From Labrys wisconsinensis (GTDB taxonomy: Bacteria > Pseudomonadota > Alphaproteobacteria > Rhizobiales > Labraceae): a DNA stretch of 64,000 nucleotides. The translations under genes and the position numbers were made by a program. Below are positions 7,683 through 16,538 of the stretch, piece after piece (the first letter of the stretch is position 1; each line of letters starts with the position of its first letter). The stretch is taken from assembly GCF_030814995.1 (NCBI RefSeq), contig NZ_JAUSVX010000010.1:124001-188000 (forward strand). Reading direction: 5' to 3'. Under the pieces are notes generated by a model. That model saw nothing but the letters and a program-made list of their open reading frames with translations, ran no database searches and was not told the DNA's origin.

Positions 7683-8459
7683 ATGACCGAGATGGAGGAG
7701 AACGGCGAGCGCTACCGCGCACCCGCGCTCGACAAGGGGCTCGACATCCTGGAGCTCCTGTCCGGCGTCGACGAGCCGATGTCGCAGGCAGAGATCGCCA
7801 AGGCGCTCGATCGCTCGCCCAACGAGATCTACCGCATGCTCGACCGGCTGGTGCGCCGCGGCTATGTCCTGCGCACGAACTCCGACCGCTACGAGCTGAC
7901 GCTCAAGCTGTTCGGCCTCGCCCATCGCCACCCGCCGATGCGCCGCCTCGTCAGCCAGTCGCTGCCGGTGATGCGGCGGTTCGCCCGCGAGGCCGGGCAG
8001 GCCTGCCACCTCGTGGTCTATGACCGCGGCAGCCTGATGGTCATCGCCCAGGTCGACGCGCCGGGCTATTGGGGCATCGCCATCCGCGTCGGCTCGCATA
8101 TCAGCATGCTCAACACCGGCTCGGGCCACGTGCTGCTCGCCTATGCCACGCCGGAGGAGCGGCGCCTCATGCTGGAGGAGCGCGAGCAGATGCCGCACGA
8201 GATCTGGCCCGAGGACCTGGAGCAGCGGCTCGAGCAGGTGCGCGCCCGCGGCTACGAGCGCATGCCGAGCCAGCAGACCACCGGCGTCACCAACCTGTCG
8301 ACCCCGCTGATGGGGCCGGGCGGCCAGGCGCTGGCCGCCCTGACATGCCCGCATCTGCAGCGGCTCGACAATGCCGACATGCCGGACCAGGACGCGGTGC
8401 TGGCGCTGCTTCAGGCCTGCGCCCGCGAGATCGCCGCCAGCGCCGGCGGCGCGGAATGA
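7683..8459 (+). CDS. IclR family transcriptional regulator (probable regulator of the sugar importer)
   Basis: This 258-residue protein has a winged helix (MSQAEIAKALDRSPNEIYRMLDRLVRRGY) followed by the IclR effector domain (MLNTGSGHVLLAYATPEER; TGVTNLSTPLMGPGGQALAAL). I chose ATG at 7683 because GGAGGGAGGG precedes it; an upstream in-frame start at 7653 has no such support. It is transcribed divergently from the importer operon and leads the lactonase and mutarotase genes, so it probably responds to a sugar-derived intermediate of that pathway. Binding sites are likely the dyads at 7546-7584. Confidence 0.92.
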   Translation: MTEMEENGERYRAPALDKGLDILELLSGVDEPMSQAEIAKALDRSPNEIYRMLDRLVRRGYVLRTNSDRYELTLKLFGLAHRHPPMRRLVSQSLPVMRRFAREAGQACHLVVYDRGSLMVIAQVDAPGYWGIAIRVGSHISMLNTGSGHVLLAYATPEERRLMLEEREQMPHEIWPEDLEQRLEQVRARGYERMPSQQTTGVTNLSTPLMGPGGQALAALTCPHLQRLDNADMPDQDAVLALLQACAREIAASAGGAE

Positions 8460-8503
8460 CCCCGAGCCGGCCTGACGGGGCCGCAAGCCAAGGAGGCGCC
8501 GCG

Positions 8504-9325
8504 ATGCGCATCGTCGACACCCATCTGCACCTCGTCTATCCCGAGCGCTTCGCCTATCCCTGGCTCGACGGGGTGCCGGCGCTGAACAAGCCGCACCGGC
8601 TGGAGGACTATCGGCGTGAGGCGGCGGGGCTCGGCATCGAGGCGGCGCTCCACATGGAGGTCGACGTCGCCGAGGCCGAGATGGAGGCCGAGACGCGCTT
8701 CGTGCTCGGCCTCGGCCCGCCGATCGTCGGCGCCATCGCCAGCTGCCGGCCGGAGCACGCCGGCTTCCCGGCCTTCCTCGAACGGGTCGTCGCCATTCCC
8801 GGCGTGAAGGGCTTCAGGCGCATCCTCCACACCTCGCCGGACGACCTCTCCGGCTCCGCGACCTTCGTCCACAACCTGCGCCGCCTCGCCCCGCTCGGCC
8901 TGCCGTTCGACCTCTGCGTCCTCGCCCGCCAGCTCGCTGTCGGCCGCGCCCTGGTCGAGGCCTGCCCGGACGTATCCTTCGTGCTCGACCATTGCGGCGT
9001 GCCCGACATCGCCGGCGGCCTCGATCCCTGGCGCGCCGAGATCGCGGCCATGGCCCGCCTGCCGAATGTCAGCGTGAAGCTCTCCGGCATCGTCGCCTAT
9101 GCCGGGCCGGACTGGACCGTGGAGACCCTGCGGCCCTACGCCGAGCACGCCATCGGCAGCTTTGGCGCCGACCGCGTCGTCTGGGGCAGCGACGCGCCGG
9201 TCTGCACCCTCGGCGCCAGCCTCACCCGCTGGGTGGAGGCGACGCATGCCCTGCTGGCCGGCTTCCCCGAGACGGAGAAGGCCGCGATCCTTTCCGGCAA
9301 CGCCACCCGCATCTACAAGCTCTGA
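8504..9325 (+). CDS. Amidohydrolase family lactonase (COG3618, L-fuconolactonase-like)
   Basis: This 273-residue protein has the amidohydrolase metal and catalytic residues: HLH in VDTHLHLVYP at the N-terminus, SFVLDHCGVPD in the middle and the terminal aspartate in VVWGSDAPV. Proteins of this COG hydrolyse sugar-acid lactones such as L-fuconolactone or L-rhamnono-lactone. AAGGAGG stands 8 bases before the ATG. It lies between the IclR gene and the mutarotase gene with short spacers, one transcription unit. In a non-phosphorylating route the order would be dehydrogenase, this lactonase, then the dehydratase at 3141-4247. Confidence 0.87.
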   Translation: MRIVDTHLHLVYPERFAYPWLDGVPALNKPHRLEDYRREAAGLGIEAALHMEVDVAEAEMEAETRFVLGLGPPIVGAIASCRPEHAGFPAFLERVVAIPGVKGFRRILHTSPDDLSGSATFVHNLRRLAPLGLPFDLCVLARQLAVGRALVEACPDVSFVLDHCGVPDIAGGLDPWRAEIAAMARLPNVSVKLSGIVAYAGPDWTVETLRPYAEHAIGSFGADRVVWGSDAPVCTLGASLTRWVEATHALLAGFPETEKAAILSGNATRIYKL

Positions 9326-9345
9326 AAAACGAGGAGGACCGTCCC

Positions 9346-9675
9346 ATGCAGCGTATCGGCAGCGTCATCGGCATCGATCCCGCCCATATCGCGGAATACA
9401 AACGCATCCATGCCGCCGTCTGGCCGGATGTGCTCCGGCAGATCGCCGCCAGCAACATCCGCAACTACACCATCTTCCTGCGCGAGCCGGAGAACCTGCT
9501 CTTCGCCTATTTCGAGTATCACGGCACGGATCTCGCCGCCGACATGGCTGATATGGCGGCCGATCCGGTGACGCAGGACTGGTGGAAGGTCTGCATGCCG
9601 ATGCAGCGGCCGCTGGAAAGCCGCGTCGCCGGCGAATGGTGGGCCACGATGGAGCCGGTGTTCCACGAGGACTGA
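9346..9675 (+). CDS. L-rhamnose mutarotase family protein (COG3254)
   Basis: This 109-residue protein matches the small ferredoxin-like RhaM/FucU-type mutarotase family. The hallmarks are AEYKRIHAAVWPDVL with the conserved His and Trp, then IRNYTIFLREPENLLFAYFEY with the conserved Tyr, and WW near the end. It interconverts sugar anomers in the cytoplasm, which feeds the correct anomer to a dehydrogenase. GAGGAGG precedes the ATG. Its company with a lactonase-type amidohydrolase and an enolase-superfamily dehydratase supports L-rhamnose, L-fucose or a related 6-deoxy sugar as the pathway substrate. Which one cannot be decided. Confidence 0.88.
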   Translation: MQRIGSVIGIDPAHIAEYKRIHAAVWPDVLRQIAASNIRNYTIFLREPENLLFAYFEYHGTDLAADMADMAADPVTQDWWKVCMPMQRPLESRVAGEWWATMEPVFHED

Positions 9676-9864
9676 TCGAAGGCCTCATTCGGGACAAAAT
9701 AAAGCGACCCGTCATGGCGGAGAGCGCAGCGTACTTGTCTGCAGTCCCTTCCAAACCAAGTTACCGGTTTCAGAGCACGGCCCGGTGCAAAGCTTTGAAA
9801 TCAAGCGGAATTGTCGAGATCGCCTCGCGGAGGTCGGGGAATCCCGCTTCGTCGCCCGCTTGCA

Positions 9865-9870
9865 TTGACC
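9865..9870 (+). promoter_or_regulatory. Possible -35 element upstream of the Gfo/Idh-CoA-transferase operon
   Basis: The 246-bp gap 9676-9921 holds no gene. It contains TTGACC at 9865 followed by an AT-rich stretch (TATATGAAAATATCATTCAC) just before the Gfo/Idh ribosome site. A -10 hexamer at ideal spacing is poor, so this is only a weak promoter candidate. Confidence 0.25.
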
Positions 9871-9921
9871 ACCCGTATATGAAAATATCATTCACATAAG
9901 AACCAACCTGCGGGAGATGCG

Positions 9922-10986
9922 ATGCGGGAAGCCCTCGCCCAGGCATGGCCCGGGCCGTCGGCCCCGCGGCCTATCGTCGTCATCGGCGCGGGCGGCATCG
10001 TCGCCGACGCCCATCTGCCGGCCTATCGCCTCGCCGGCCTGCCGGTGGCGGGCCTCTTCGACATCGACGGCGAGCGCGCCGCTGCCACCGCCGCGCGCTT
10101 CGGCCTTTCCGTCTTCCCGAGCCTCGAAGCGGCGCTGGCGGTCGACAGCGCCGTCTTCGACCTCGCCCTGCCGCCGGCCGCCCATCTCGGCGTGATCGAG
10201 CGCCTGCCGGCGGGCAGCCCGGTGCTGATCCAGAAGCCGCTGGGGCGCGACCTCGCCGAGGCGAGCGCCATCTTGGCAGCGGCGCGCCGCCGCGGCCTCC
10301 TCGCCGCCGTGAATTTCCAGCTGCGCTTCGCCCCGATGATGCTCGCCCTCGCCGATTGGGTGGCGCAGGGCCGCCTCGGCGAGATCGTCGAAGCGGAGAT
10401 GCACGTCAACGTGCTGACGCCCTGGCATCTCTGGCCCTTCCTCCAGGGCCTCGAGCGCATGGAGATCGCGCTGCACTCGATCCATTATCTCGACCTGATG
10501 CGCCGCCTGCTCGGCGATCCCGCCGGGGTGCACGCCAAGACCATCGGCCATCCCGCCAGCACGCTGGCCCAGACCCGCACCAGCGCCATCCTCGACTATG
10601 GCGAGCGCCTGCGCTGCGTCCTCTCCGTCAACCACCACCACGATTTCGGCCGGAAGTTCCAGGATTCCAGCCTGCGCCTGGAGGGCACGCGGGGCTGCGC
10701 CGTCGCCAGGCTCGGCGTCAATCTCGACTATCCCCGTGGCGAGCCGGACGAGCTCTGGCTCTGCGAGACGGGTGGAGAGTGGGAAAGCGTGCCGCTGCGG
10801 GGTACCTGGTTCCCCCACGCCTTCATCGGCCCGATGTCGAACCTGCAGCGCTTCGCCGCCGGCGAGGACGAGACGCTCGTCACCGCCGTCGCGGACGCCT
10901 GGAAGACCATGGCCCTGGTCGAGGCCTGCTTCACCTCGAGCTCAGCGCCGGCGACGCCGATCGCCCCGCTCCCGGAGGCCCGATGA
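9922..10986 (+). CDS. Gfo/Idh/MocA family oxidoreductase
   Basis: This 354-residue protein has a Rossmann fold with the nucleotide motif [18 protein letters not shown] near residue 19 and the family's QKP signature in [15 protein letters not shown], where Lys is the catalytic residue. The C-terminal sheet domain contains the [14 protein letters not shown] block. Members oxidise or reduce sugars, sugar phosphates and cyclitols with NAD(P). It opens an operon with a MaoC-like protein, a CoA-transferase and a sugar importer, and its stop overlaps the next start (ATGA). It probably oxidises the imported sugar, but the substrate is not known. Confidence 0.9.
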   Translation: MREALAQAWPGPSAPRPIVVIGAGGIVADAHLPAYRLAGLPVAGLFDIDGERAAATAARFGLSVFPSLEAALAVDSAVFDLALPPAAHLGVIERLPAGSPVLIQKPLGRDLAEASAILAAARRRGLLAAVNFQLRFAPMMLALADWVAQGRLGEIVEAEMHVNVLTPWHLWPFLQGLERMEIALHSIHYLDLMRRLLGDPAGVHAKTIGHPASTLAQTRTSAILDYGERLRCVLSVNHHHDFGRKFQDSSLRLEGTRGCAVARLGVNLDYPRGEPDELWLCETGGEWESVPLRGTWFPHAFIGPMSNLQRFAAGEDETLVTAVADAWKTMALVEACFTSSSAPATPIAPLPEAR

Positions 10987-11549
10987 CCGGTTTCGCCCCC
11001 ACCGTCGGCGTGTCCTCGACCCATCCCAGGACCATGCCGGAAAGCCACGCCGCCCTGCCCGTCTGGAACGCGGAGAACTGGTTCTACGAGGACTGGCCGG
11101 TGGGCCAGAAGATCCGCTCGCTGCGCCGCACCCTCGCCGAGGGCGACAGCCACGCCTTCAACCTGCTGGTCACCGACATCCATCCCTATGTCCAGGACGA
11201 GATCTTCGCCACCACCGAGGGCCGGTTCGGCCGGCGCCTCGTGGCCGGCGCCTTCGTCTTCTCGGCCGGGCTCGGGCTGGTGGCGACCAATTGCGTCAAC
11301 GCCTTCTCCTACGGCTATGACCGCCTGCGCTTCATCGGCCCGACCTTCGTCGGCGACACCATCTACACCATCCGCACCAACCTGGAGAAACGCCCCAAAT
11401 ACCAGGAGATGGGCCTGATCCGCGCCTCCTACGAAGTGTTCAAGGGCGAGGGCGAGCTGGTGCTCTATTGCGAGCATCTCCAGACCGTGAAGTACCGCGA
11501 CCCGGTCGATTTCGCCGACAGGACGGAGGCGGACGGCAATGCCGCGTGA
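10983..11549 (+). CDS. MaoC-like hot-dog fold protein lacking the catalytic histidine
   Basis: This 188-residue protein shows the MaoC (R-specific enoyl-CoA hydratase) fold: [12 protein letters not shown], then a segment [13 protein letters not shown], then [15 protein letters not shown] and [19 protein letters not shown]. In active hydratases the middle segment reads DxNPxHxD; here the Asn is His and the catalytic His is Val, and the later AHG is VAG. It may therefore be a non-hydratase acyl-CoA-binding protein or a hydratase with altered chemistry. It is coupled by overlap to the Gfo/Idh gene before it and overlaps the CoA-transferase after it. A canonical MaoC paralogue lies at 18564-19013. 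Confidence 0.83.
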   Translation: MTGFAPTVGVSSTHPRTMPESHAALPVWNAENWFYEDWPVGQKIRSLRRTLAEGDSHAFNLLVTDIHPYVQDEIFATTEGRFGRRLVAGAFVFSAGLGLVATNCVNAFSYGYDRLRFIGPTFVGDTIYTIRTNLEKRPKYQEMGLIRASYEVFKGEGELVLYCEHLQTVKYRDPVDFADRTEADGNAA

Positions 11550-12702
11550 CGCTGCCGGCCTGCCGCTCGACGGGCTCGTCGTCGTCGACATGAGCCAGTT
11601 CCTGTCCGGGCCCTATTGCTCGCTGCGCCTGCTCGACATGGGCGCGCGCGTCATCAAGATCGAGCGCCCCGACGGCGGCGACCTCTCGCGCCGCCTCTAT
11701 CTCAGCGACACCGAGATCGGCGGCGATTCCACCATCTTCCACGCCATCAACCGCGCCAAGGAGAGCTTCGCGGTCGACCTGAAGAGCGAGGCCGACCTCG
11801 CCGCGCTGAAGGCGCTGCTGGCCCGCGCCGACGTGGTGATCCAGAACTTCCGCCCCGGCGTGATCGAGCGGCTCGGCCTCGACTGGGCCGCGGTGCAGGC
11901 GATCAACCCGCGCATCGTCTACGGCTCGATCACGGGCTACGGCAGCGAAGGCCCCTGGGTGAAGCGGCCGGGGCAGGACCTCCTCGCCCAGTCGCGCTCG
12001 GGCGTGATGTGGCTCAACGGCGACGAAGGCCAGGGCCCGGTGCCCTTCGGCCTCGCCATCGCCGACATGCTGGCAGGCGCCGCGCTCTGCCAGGGCATCC
12101 TCGCCGCGCTGGTCGCCCGCGGCGTCTCCGGGCGCGGCCGCCATGTCGAGACCAGCCTGCTCGAAGCCCTGGTCGACTTCCAGTTCGAGGTGCTGACCAC
12201 CCATCTCAACGACGGGCGCCGCCCGCCGCGCCGCTCGGGCTTCCGCTCGGCCCACGCCTATCTCGCCGCGCCCTATGGCGTCTATCCGACGGCCGACGGC
12301 TTCCTTGCCATCGCCATGACGCCGATCGCCAGGCTGGCCGACCTCCTCGGCGCCGAGGCGCTCGCACCCTATCGCGACCGGCCGGCCACCTGGTTCACCG
12401 CCCGCGACGAGATCAAGGCGATCCTGGCCGAGGTGCTGGCCGGCGAGACGACCGACCACTGGCTCGCCATCCTCGAGCCCGCCGACATCTGGTGCGCCAA
12501 GGTGCTGGACTGGCCGGAGCTGATGGAGAGCGAGGGCTTCAAGGCGCTCGACATGCTGCAGACCGTGACCCGCGAAGACGCCGTCTCGATCCTGACCACC
12601 CGCTCGCCCCTGCGCTTCGACGGCGCGCGCGCCGGGGTGGCGGACGCAGCGCCGCGCGTCGGCGAGCATTCGGCCGCGATCCGGGCGGAGTTCGGGCTGT
12701 GA
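11539..12702 (+). CDS. Class III CoA-transferase (CaiB/BaiF family)
   Basis: This 387-residue protein has the family's N-terminal block [36 protein letters not shown]. The stretch [16 protein letters not shown] and the glycine-rich [22 protein letters not shown] contain the expected catalytic Asp (in GQD). These enzymes move CoA between carboxylic acids such as carnitine, formate/oxalate or mesaconate. It overlaps the preceding MaoC-like gene by 11 bases and the next gene by 4. Its presence suggests that the imported compound is handled as a CoA thioester after oxidation to a carboxylate. Length is normal for the family. Confidence 0.92.
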   Translation: MPRDAAGLPLDGLVVVDMSQFLSGPYCSLRLLDMGARVIKIERPDGGDLSRRLYLSDTEIGGDSTIFHAINRAKESFAVDLKSEADLAALKALLARADVVIQNFRPGVIERLGLDWAAVQAINPRIVYGSITGYGSEGPWVKRPGQDLLAQSRSGVMWLNGDEGQGPVPFGLAIADMLAGAALCQGILAALVARGVSGRGRHVETSLLEALVDFQFEVLTTHLNDGRRPPRRSGFRSAHAYLAAPYGVYPTADGFLAIAMTPIARLADLLGAEALAPYRDRPATWFTARDEIKAILAEVLAGETTDHWLAILEPADIWCAKVLDWPELMESEGFKALDMLQTVTREDAVSILTTRSPLRFDGARAGVADAAPRVGEHSAAIRAEFGL

Positions 12703-13835
12703 TCGTCACCCTCAAGGGCATGACCTGGAACCACCCGCGCGGCTACGACCCGATGGTCGCCTGCTCGGCCCTGTGGGCGGAGCGGACCGGCGTCGCCGTC
12801 ACCTGGGACAAGCGCTCGCTGCAGGACTTCGAGACCTTTCCGGTGGACGAGCTCGCCCGGGCCTACGACCTCCTGGTGATCGACCACCCCCATGTCGGGC
12901 AGGTGACGGCGGAGGACTGCCTGCTGCCGCTCGACGTCGTGGGCCGCGAGGCCGAGCGTCAGGCGCTGGCCGCCGGCTCGGTCGGCCCCTCCTACCGCTC
13001 CTATACCTATGCCGGCCGGCAATGGGCCTTCCCCATCGACGCCGCCACGCAGGTCCAGGCCTTCCGGCCGGACCGCCTGGCCGCAGCGCCCGTCCTGCTC
13101 AGCGAGGTGATGGCGCTGGCGCGCCGCGGGCGGGTCGCCGTGCCGCTGCGCGCCCCCCATGCGCTGATGCTGTTCATGACGCTCAACGCCCATCTCGGCG
13201 CGCCCTGCTCGGTGGAGAAAGGGCCCTTCGTCGAGCGCGGCGTCGCCGGCGACGTCTGGAGCCTGATGCGCGAGCTCGCATCCGATCTCGATGCCGGCGA
13301 CTTCGAGCGCGATCCCATCGCCGTGTTCGAGCGCATGGCCGCCGCAGGGTCGGCGATCGACTGCGCACCCTTCGTCTACGGCTATGTCCCCTATGCCCTT
13401 GCAGGCTTCCGCCCGCATCGCATCGCCTTCGCCGACATCCCCCGGGCCGGCGCCCGCGGCCCGGTCGGCGCGGCGCTCGGCGGCACCGGCATCGCCGTCT
13501 CGGCCTTGAGCCGCCATCCCGGCGAGGCCGTGGATTTCGCCTACTGGATCGCCGGCGGCCCGGCGCAGCGCGGACCTTATGCCGAGGCCGGCGGCCAGCC
13601 CGGCCATGCCGAGGCCTGGGAGGACGAGGCGGTGAATGCGCCGGTGCTCGGCTTCTACCGCAGCACGCGCGCGACGCTGGAAGGCTCCTATCTCAGGCCG
13701 CGGCACGACGGCTACATGGCCTTCCAGGGCGCCGCCTCGGAACGCATCTCGACCGGCCTTGGCGACGGCGAGGCGGCGGGCCTAGTCCTGGACGACCTCG
13801 ACCGCCTGTTCGCGGGGAGTTTCGAGCCACGATAG
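12699..13835 (+). CDS. Solute-binding-protein-like protein without signal peptide
   Basis: This 378-residue product starts at a GTG that overlaps the TGA of the CoA-transferase (GTGA). Stretches such as YAGRQWAFPIDAATQVQAFRP, VYGYVPYALAGFRPHRIAF and AVDFAYWIAGGPAQRGPYA resemble family 1 extracellular sugar-binding proteins. However, it begins [18 protein letters not shown] with no hydrophobic leader, so it should stay in the cytoplasm. The tight overlap with the CoA-transferase implies joint function, perhaps as a ligand-binding or substrate-channelling partner. A different binding protein with a proper signal peptide follows at 13871. Fold assignment is moderate and function unknown. Confidence 0.72.
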   Translation: MIVTLKGMTWNHPRGYDPMVACSALWAERTGVAVTWDKRSLQDFETFPVDELARAYDLLVIDHPHVGQVTAEDCLLPLDVVGREAERQALAAGSVGPSYRSYTYAGRQWAFPIDAATQVQAFRPDRLAAAPVLLSEVMALARRGRVAVPLRAPHALMLFMTLNAHLGAPCSVEKGPFVERGVAGDVWSLMRELASDLDAGDFERDPIAVFERMAAAGSAIDCAPFVYGYVPYALAGFRPHRIAFADIPRAGARGPVGAALGGTGIAVSALSRHPGEAVDFAYWIAGGPAQRGPYAEAGGQPGHAEAWEDEAVNAPVLGFYRSTRATLEGSYLRPRHDGYMAFQGAASERISTGLGDGEAAGLVLDDLDRLFAGSFEPR

Positions 13836-13870
13836 CAACGCCGGCGCAGACCGGCAGGGAGGAGAGGACG

Positions 13871-15064
13871 ATGAGGACGACATCCAGGGCGGCCGCGCTG
13901 GTCGTGGCGGCGCTCGCGGCGCAGGTCCTGCCGGCCGCGGCTCAGACCGACGTCGCGGGCACGATCGCCAAGCTGCCGCCCGAGCTCAAGGCGCAATATG
14001 ACGGGGCGCCGCAAAAGGTGCTGCCCTCGGCCTGGGACGGCTGGGCGGCGCCGAAGGGCCCGTGGAAATGGTGCCATTCGGAATCCTACCAGGGCAACCC
14101 CTGGCGCGTGGCGGTGACCAACGAATTGAAGCGCCTGGTCGACGGCCTGATCGCCGAGGGCAAGGTGTCGAGCTTCGAGGTGGCCGATTCCAACAACGAC
14201 GCCAGCCAGCAGATCAACCAGATCCGCGGCTTCATCGACAAGGGCTGCACGGTGATCACCTCGATCCCGGGCTCGGCCACGGCGCTCGACGATGCCATCG
14301 CCGCCGCGCACGACAAGGGCATCCCCTTCGTCACCGCCGCCGGCTCGGTCACCAGCCCCTATGCCGTCAACGTCGATTCCAACTATGCCCGCTGGGGCTA
14401 CGACATGATGACGGCGATCGCCGGACAGACCGGCGGCACGGCCAACGTCCTCCTGGTCGAGGGCATTGCCGGCCATCCCATCGTGGTGCAGGAGCGGCAG
14501 GGTGCCGACAAGGCGCTGGCCGAGAATCCGGGGCTGAAGGCGCCGCGCTCCGTCAACGGCAACTGGACGGCCAACGTCACCAAGACCGTGGTGCTGCAGG
14601 CGCTCGCCACCAACCCCGCCCCGGTCGATGCGGTCTGGACCACCGGCAGCGAGAGCCGCGTCGTGGCCGAGGCCTTCGCCGAGGCCGGCCGCCCGGCGCC
14701 GCTGATCACCGGCTCGATCACCGGCGACGCGCTCGGCTACTGGAAGGCCAATCCCGACAAGTACCGCTTCGAGGGCAATGCGGTCCTGCCGGGCTGGACG
14801 GCGCAGACCCTGTTCCGCGTCGCCGCGCGCCTGCTGGAGGGCCAGCAGCCCAGGCTCAACACGCTGCTGATCCCGATACCGGCCGTGCACGGCAAGGACC
14901 TCGGCGAATGGTACCAGCCCTGCATGACGCCGGACGCGGTCTCGGTCTTCCCGGTGCCGCCGGCCGATCCGATGCCGGAGGAGATGCTGAACGCCTATTT
15001 CGCCAGGCCCGCGGCGAGCCCCGGCTGGGACTATGCCAAGGTCCCGCCCGCCTGCCCGAAGTGA
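13871..15064 (+). CDS. Periplasmic sugar-binding protein, ribose/galactose (RbsB) type
   Basis: This 397-residue protein has a Sec signal peptide (AAALVVAALAAQVLPAAAQ) and a type 1 periplasmic-binding fold: VADSNNDASQQINQIRGFIDKGCTVITSIPGSATALDDAIAAA and later LLVEGIAGHPIVVQERQGADKAL. Extra N- and C-terminal Trp/Tyr/Pro-rich segments make it longer than RbsB (about 300). GGGAGGAGAGG precedes the ATG. It captures the substrate for the split ATPase and two permeases that follow with short spacers. The ligand is unknown; a sugar or cyclitol is likely from the family. Confidence 0.9.
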   Translation: MRTTSRAAALVVAALAAQVLPAAAQTDVAGTIAKLPPELKAQYDGAPQKVLPSAWDGWAAPKGPWKWCHSESYQGNPWRVAVTNELKRLVDGLIAEGKVSSFEVADSNNDASQQINQIRGFIDKGCTVITSIPGSATALDDAIAAAHDKGIPFVTAAGSVTSPYAVNVDSNYARWGYDMMTAIAGQTGGTANVLLVEGIAGHPIVVQERQGADKALAENPGLKAPRSVNGNWTANVTKTVVLQALATNPAPVDAVWTTGSESRVVAEAFAEAGRPAPLITGSITGDALGYWKANPDKYRFEGNAVLPGWTAQTLFRVAARLLEGQQPRLNTLLIPIPAVHGKDLGEWYQPCMTPDAVSVFPVPPADPMPEEMLNAYFARPAASPGWDYAKVPPACPK

Positions 15065-15073
15065 CGGAGCCGC

Positions 15074-15814
15074 ATGCTCGCGATCGAACACCTCAGGAAG
15101 CGCTACGGCGAGACCATCGCGCTCGCAGACGCGACGATCGCCGTGCGGCCCGGCACCGTCCACACCATCCTCGGCGAGAACGGCTCGGGCAAGTCGACGC
15201 TGGTCAAGGTCCTCTCCGGCGTGGTGCGCCCGGACGGCGGCAGCGTCGTGCTCGACGGCCGGCCGCTTGCCGGGCGCCACCCGGCGGAGCTGCAGGCGGC
15301 GGGCGTCGCGACCGTGTTCCAGGAGGTGCTGATCGCGCCCGACCGCTCGGTGGTCGACAACGTGCTGCTCGGCGTCGACGGCCTGTTCCGCCGCCGCCTG
15401 GCGCGCAGCCGGCGCCGTGCCGCGGTCGAGGCGGTGCTGCAGCCGCTGACGCGCGATCCCATGCCGCTGGAGGCGGAGGCGGGCCGTCTGCCGCTCGCCA
15501 TGCAGCAGCTCGTCGTGCTCGCCCGCGCCCTCTACCGCCGGCCGCGGCTGCTCGTCCTCGACGAGGTGACGGCGGCGCTCGACTTCGGCGACCGCGAGGC
15601 GGTGTTCGCCACGATGCGGCGCCTGGCGCGGGAGGGCACGCTGATCCTGTTCATCACCCATCGCATGGATGAGGTCATGGCCCTGTCCGACGACGTCTCA
15701 GTGCTGCGCGCCGGACGCTCGGTGGCGACGCTGCCGGTGGCCGGCTGCGATCCGGAAAGCCTGCTCAGGCTCATGGCGCCGCAGACGGCGGCAGAGCTCG
15801 CCCATGCCCTCTGA
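15074..15814 (+). CDS. Sugar ABC transporter ATPase, N-terminal half of a split RbsA-type protein
   Basis: This 246-residue ABC domain has Walker A GENGSGKST near residue 34, the degenerate LPLAMQQLVVLARAL signature usual for the first half of RbsA proteins, Walker B LLVLDEV and the H-loop in FITHRMDEV. RbsA-family ATPases are normally one chain of about 500 residues. Here the first domain ends with its own TGA at 15814 and the second domain starts at 15804, overlapping by 11 bases in another frame. The two halves must assemble after translation. It powers the importer with the permeases at 16535 and 17478. Confidence 0.88.
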   Translation: MLAIEHLRKRYGETIALADATIAVRPGTVHTILGENGSGKSTLVKVLSGVVRPDGGSVVLDGRPLAGRHPAELQAAGVATVFQEVLIAPDRSVVDNVLLGVDGLFRRRLARSRRRAAVEAVLQPLTRDPMPLEAEAGRLPLAMQQLVVLARALYRRPRLLVLDEVTAALDFGDREAVFATMRRLAREGTLILFITHRMDEVMALSDDVSVLRAGRSVATLPVAGCDPESLLRLMAPQTAAELAHAL

Positions 15815-16538
15815 CACCCTCCTGGAGGCCCGGGACTTGCGCCTGCGACCCGAGGCCGAGCCCTTCGACGAGCGCGTCGCGCCCGGCGAGATCGTCGGGC
15901 TCGCCGGCCTCGACGGCCATGGCCAGGAGGCTTTCCTGAAGACGCTGGCGGGCCTCGCGCGCCCGGCGGCGGGCGAGGTGCGCCTCGACGGGCGGCCGCT
16001 CGCCGGCTTCCGCCAGGCCGTGGCGCGGGGCCTCGCCTATGTCCCGCGCGACCGGCGGGCGACCGGCATCTTCCCGACCCTCTCCGTGCTCGACAATTTC
16101 GCCATCGCCACCGCCGGCGCCGACACCCGCCTCGGCTTCATCGCGCCGCGTCGCCGCCGCAGCCGCTTCGAAGCCCATGTCCGCCGCCTCTCGATCAACG
16201 CGCCGGACTGGCGCGCGCCGATCACGACCCTGTCCGGCGGCAACCAGCAGAAGGTGCTGCTGGCGCGCGCCCTGGCGCTGCAGCCCCGCGCGCTGCTGCT
16301 CAACGATCCCACCCGCGGCGTCGACGTCGCCACGCGCCACGTGCTCTACGACGTCTTCCGCGGCCTGGCGGCCGAGGAGGGCCTGGCACTGGTGATCCTC
16401 TCGAGCAAGATCGAAGAAATCCTGGCCCTGTGCGGCCGCGTGCTGGTCTTCCGCGAGCAGGCGCTGGCGGCGCGCCTCGGCGGCGCCGATATGACCGGCG
16501 CGGCGGTGATCGCGGCGATGTTCGGGAGGGCGGCGTGA
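15804..16538 (+). CDS. Sugar ABC transporter ATPase, C-terminal half of a split RbsA-type protein
   Basis: This 244-residue domain corresponds to the second half of RbsA. The Walker A position reads GLDGHGQEAFLK, lacking the canonical GKS/T, as is usual for that half. It then has FIAP before a perfect LSGGNQQKVLLARAL signature and the LLLNDPTRGVDV Walker B region typical of this half. ATG at 15804 lies inside the end of the preceding ORF. Its stop overlaps the GTG of the first permease (GTGA). A single frameshift at the 15804-15814 overlap could have divided an ancestral fused gene. Confidence 0.88.
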   Translation: MPSDTLLEARDLRLRPEAEPFDERVAPGEIVGLAGLDGHGQEAFLKTLAGLARPAAGEVRLDGRPLAGFRQAVARGLAYVPRDRRATGIFPTLSVLDNFAIATAGADTRLGFIAPRRRRSRFEAHVRRLSINAPDWRAPITTLSGGNQQKVLLARALALQPRALLLNDPTRGVDVATRHVLYDVFRGLAAEEGLALVILSSKIEEILALCGRVLVFREQALAARLGGADMTGAAVIAAMFGRAA

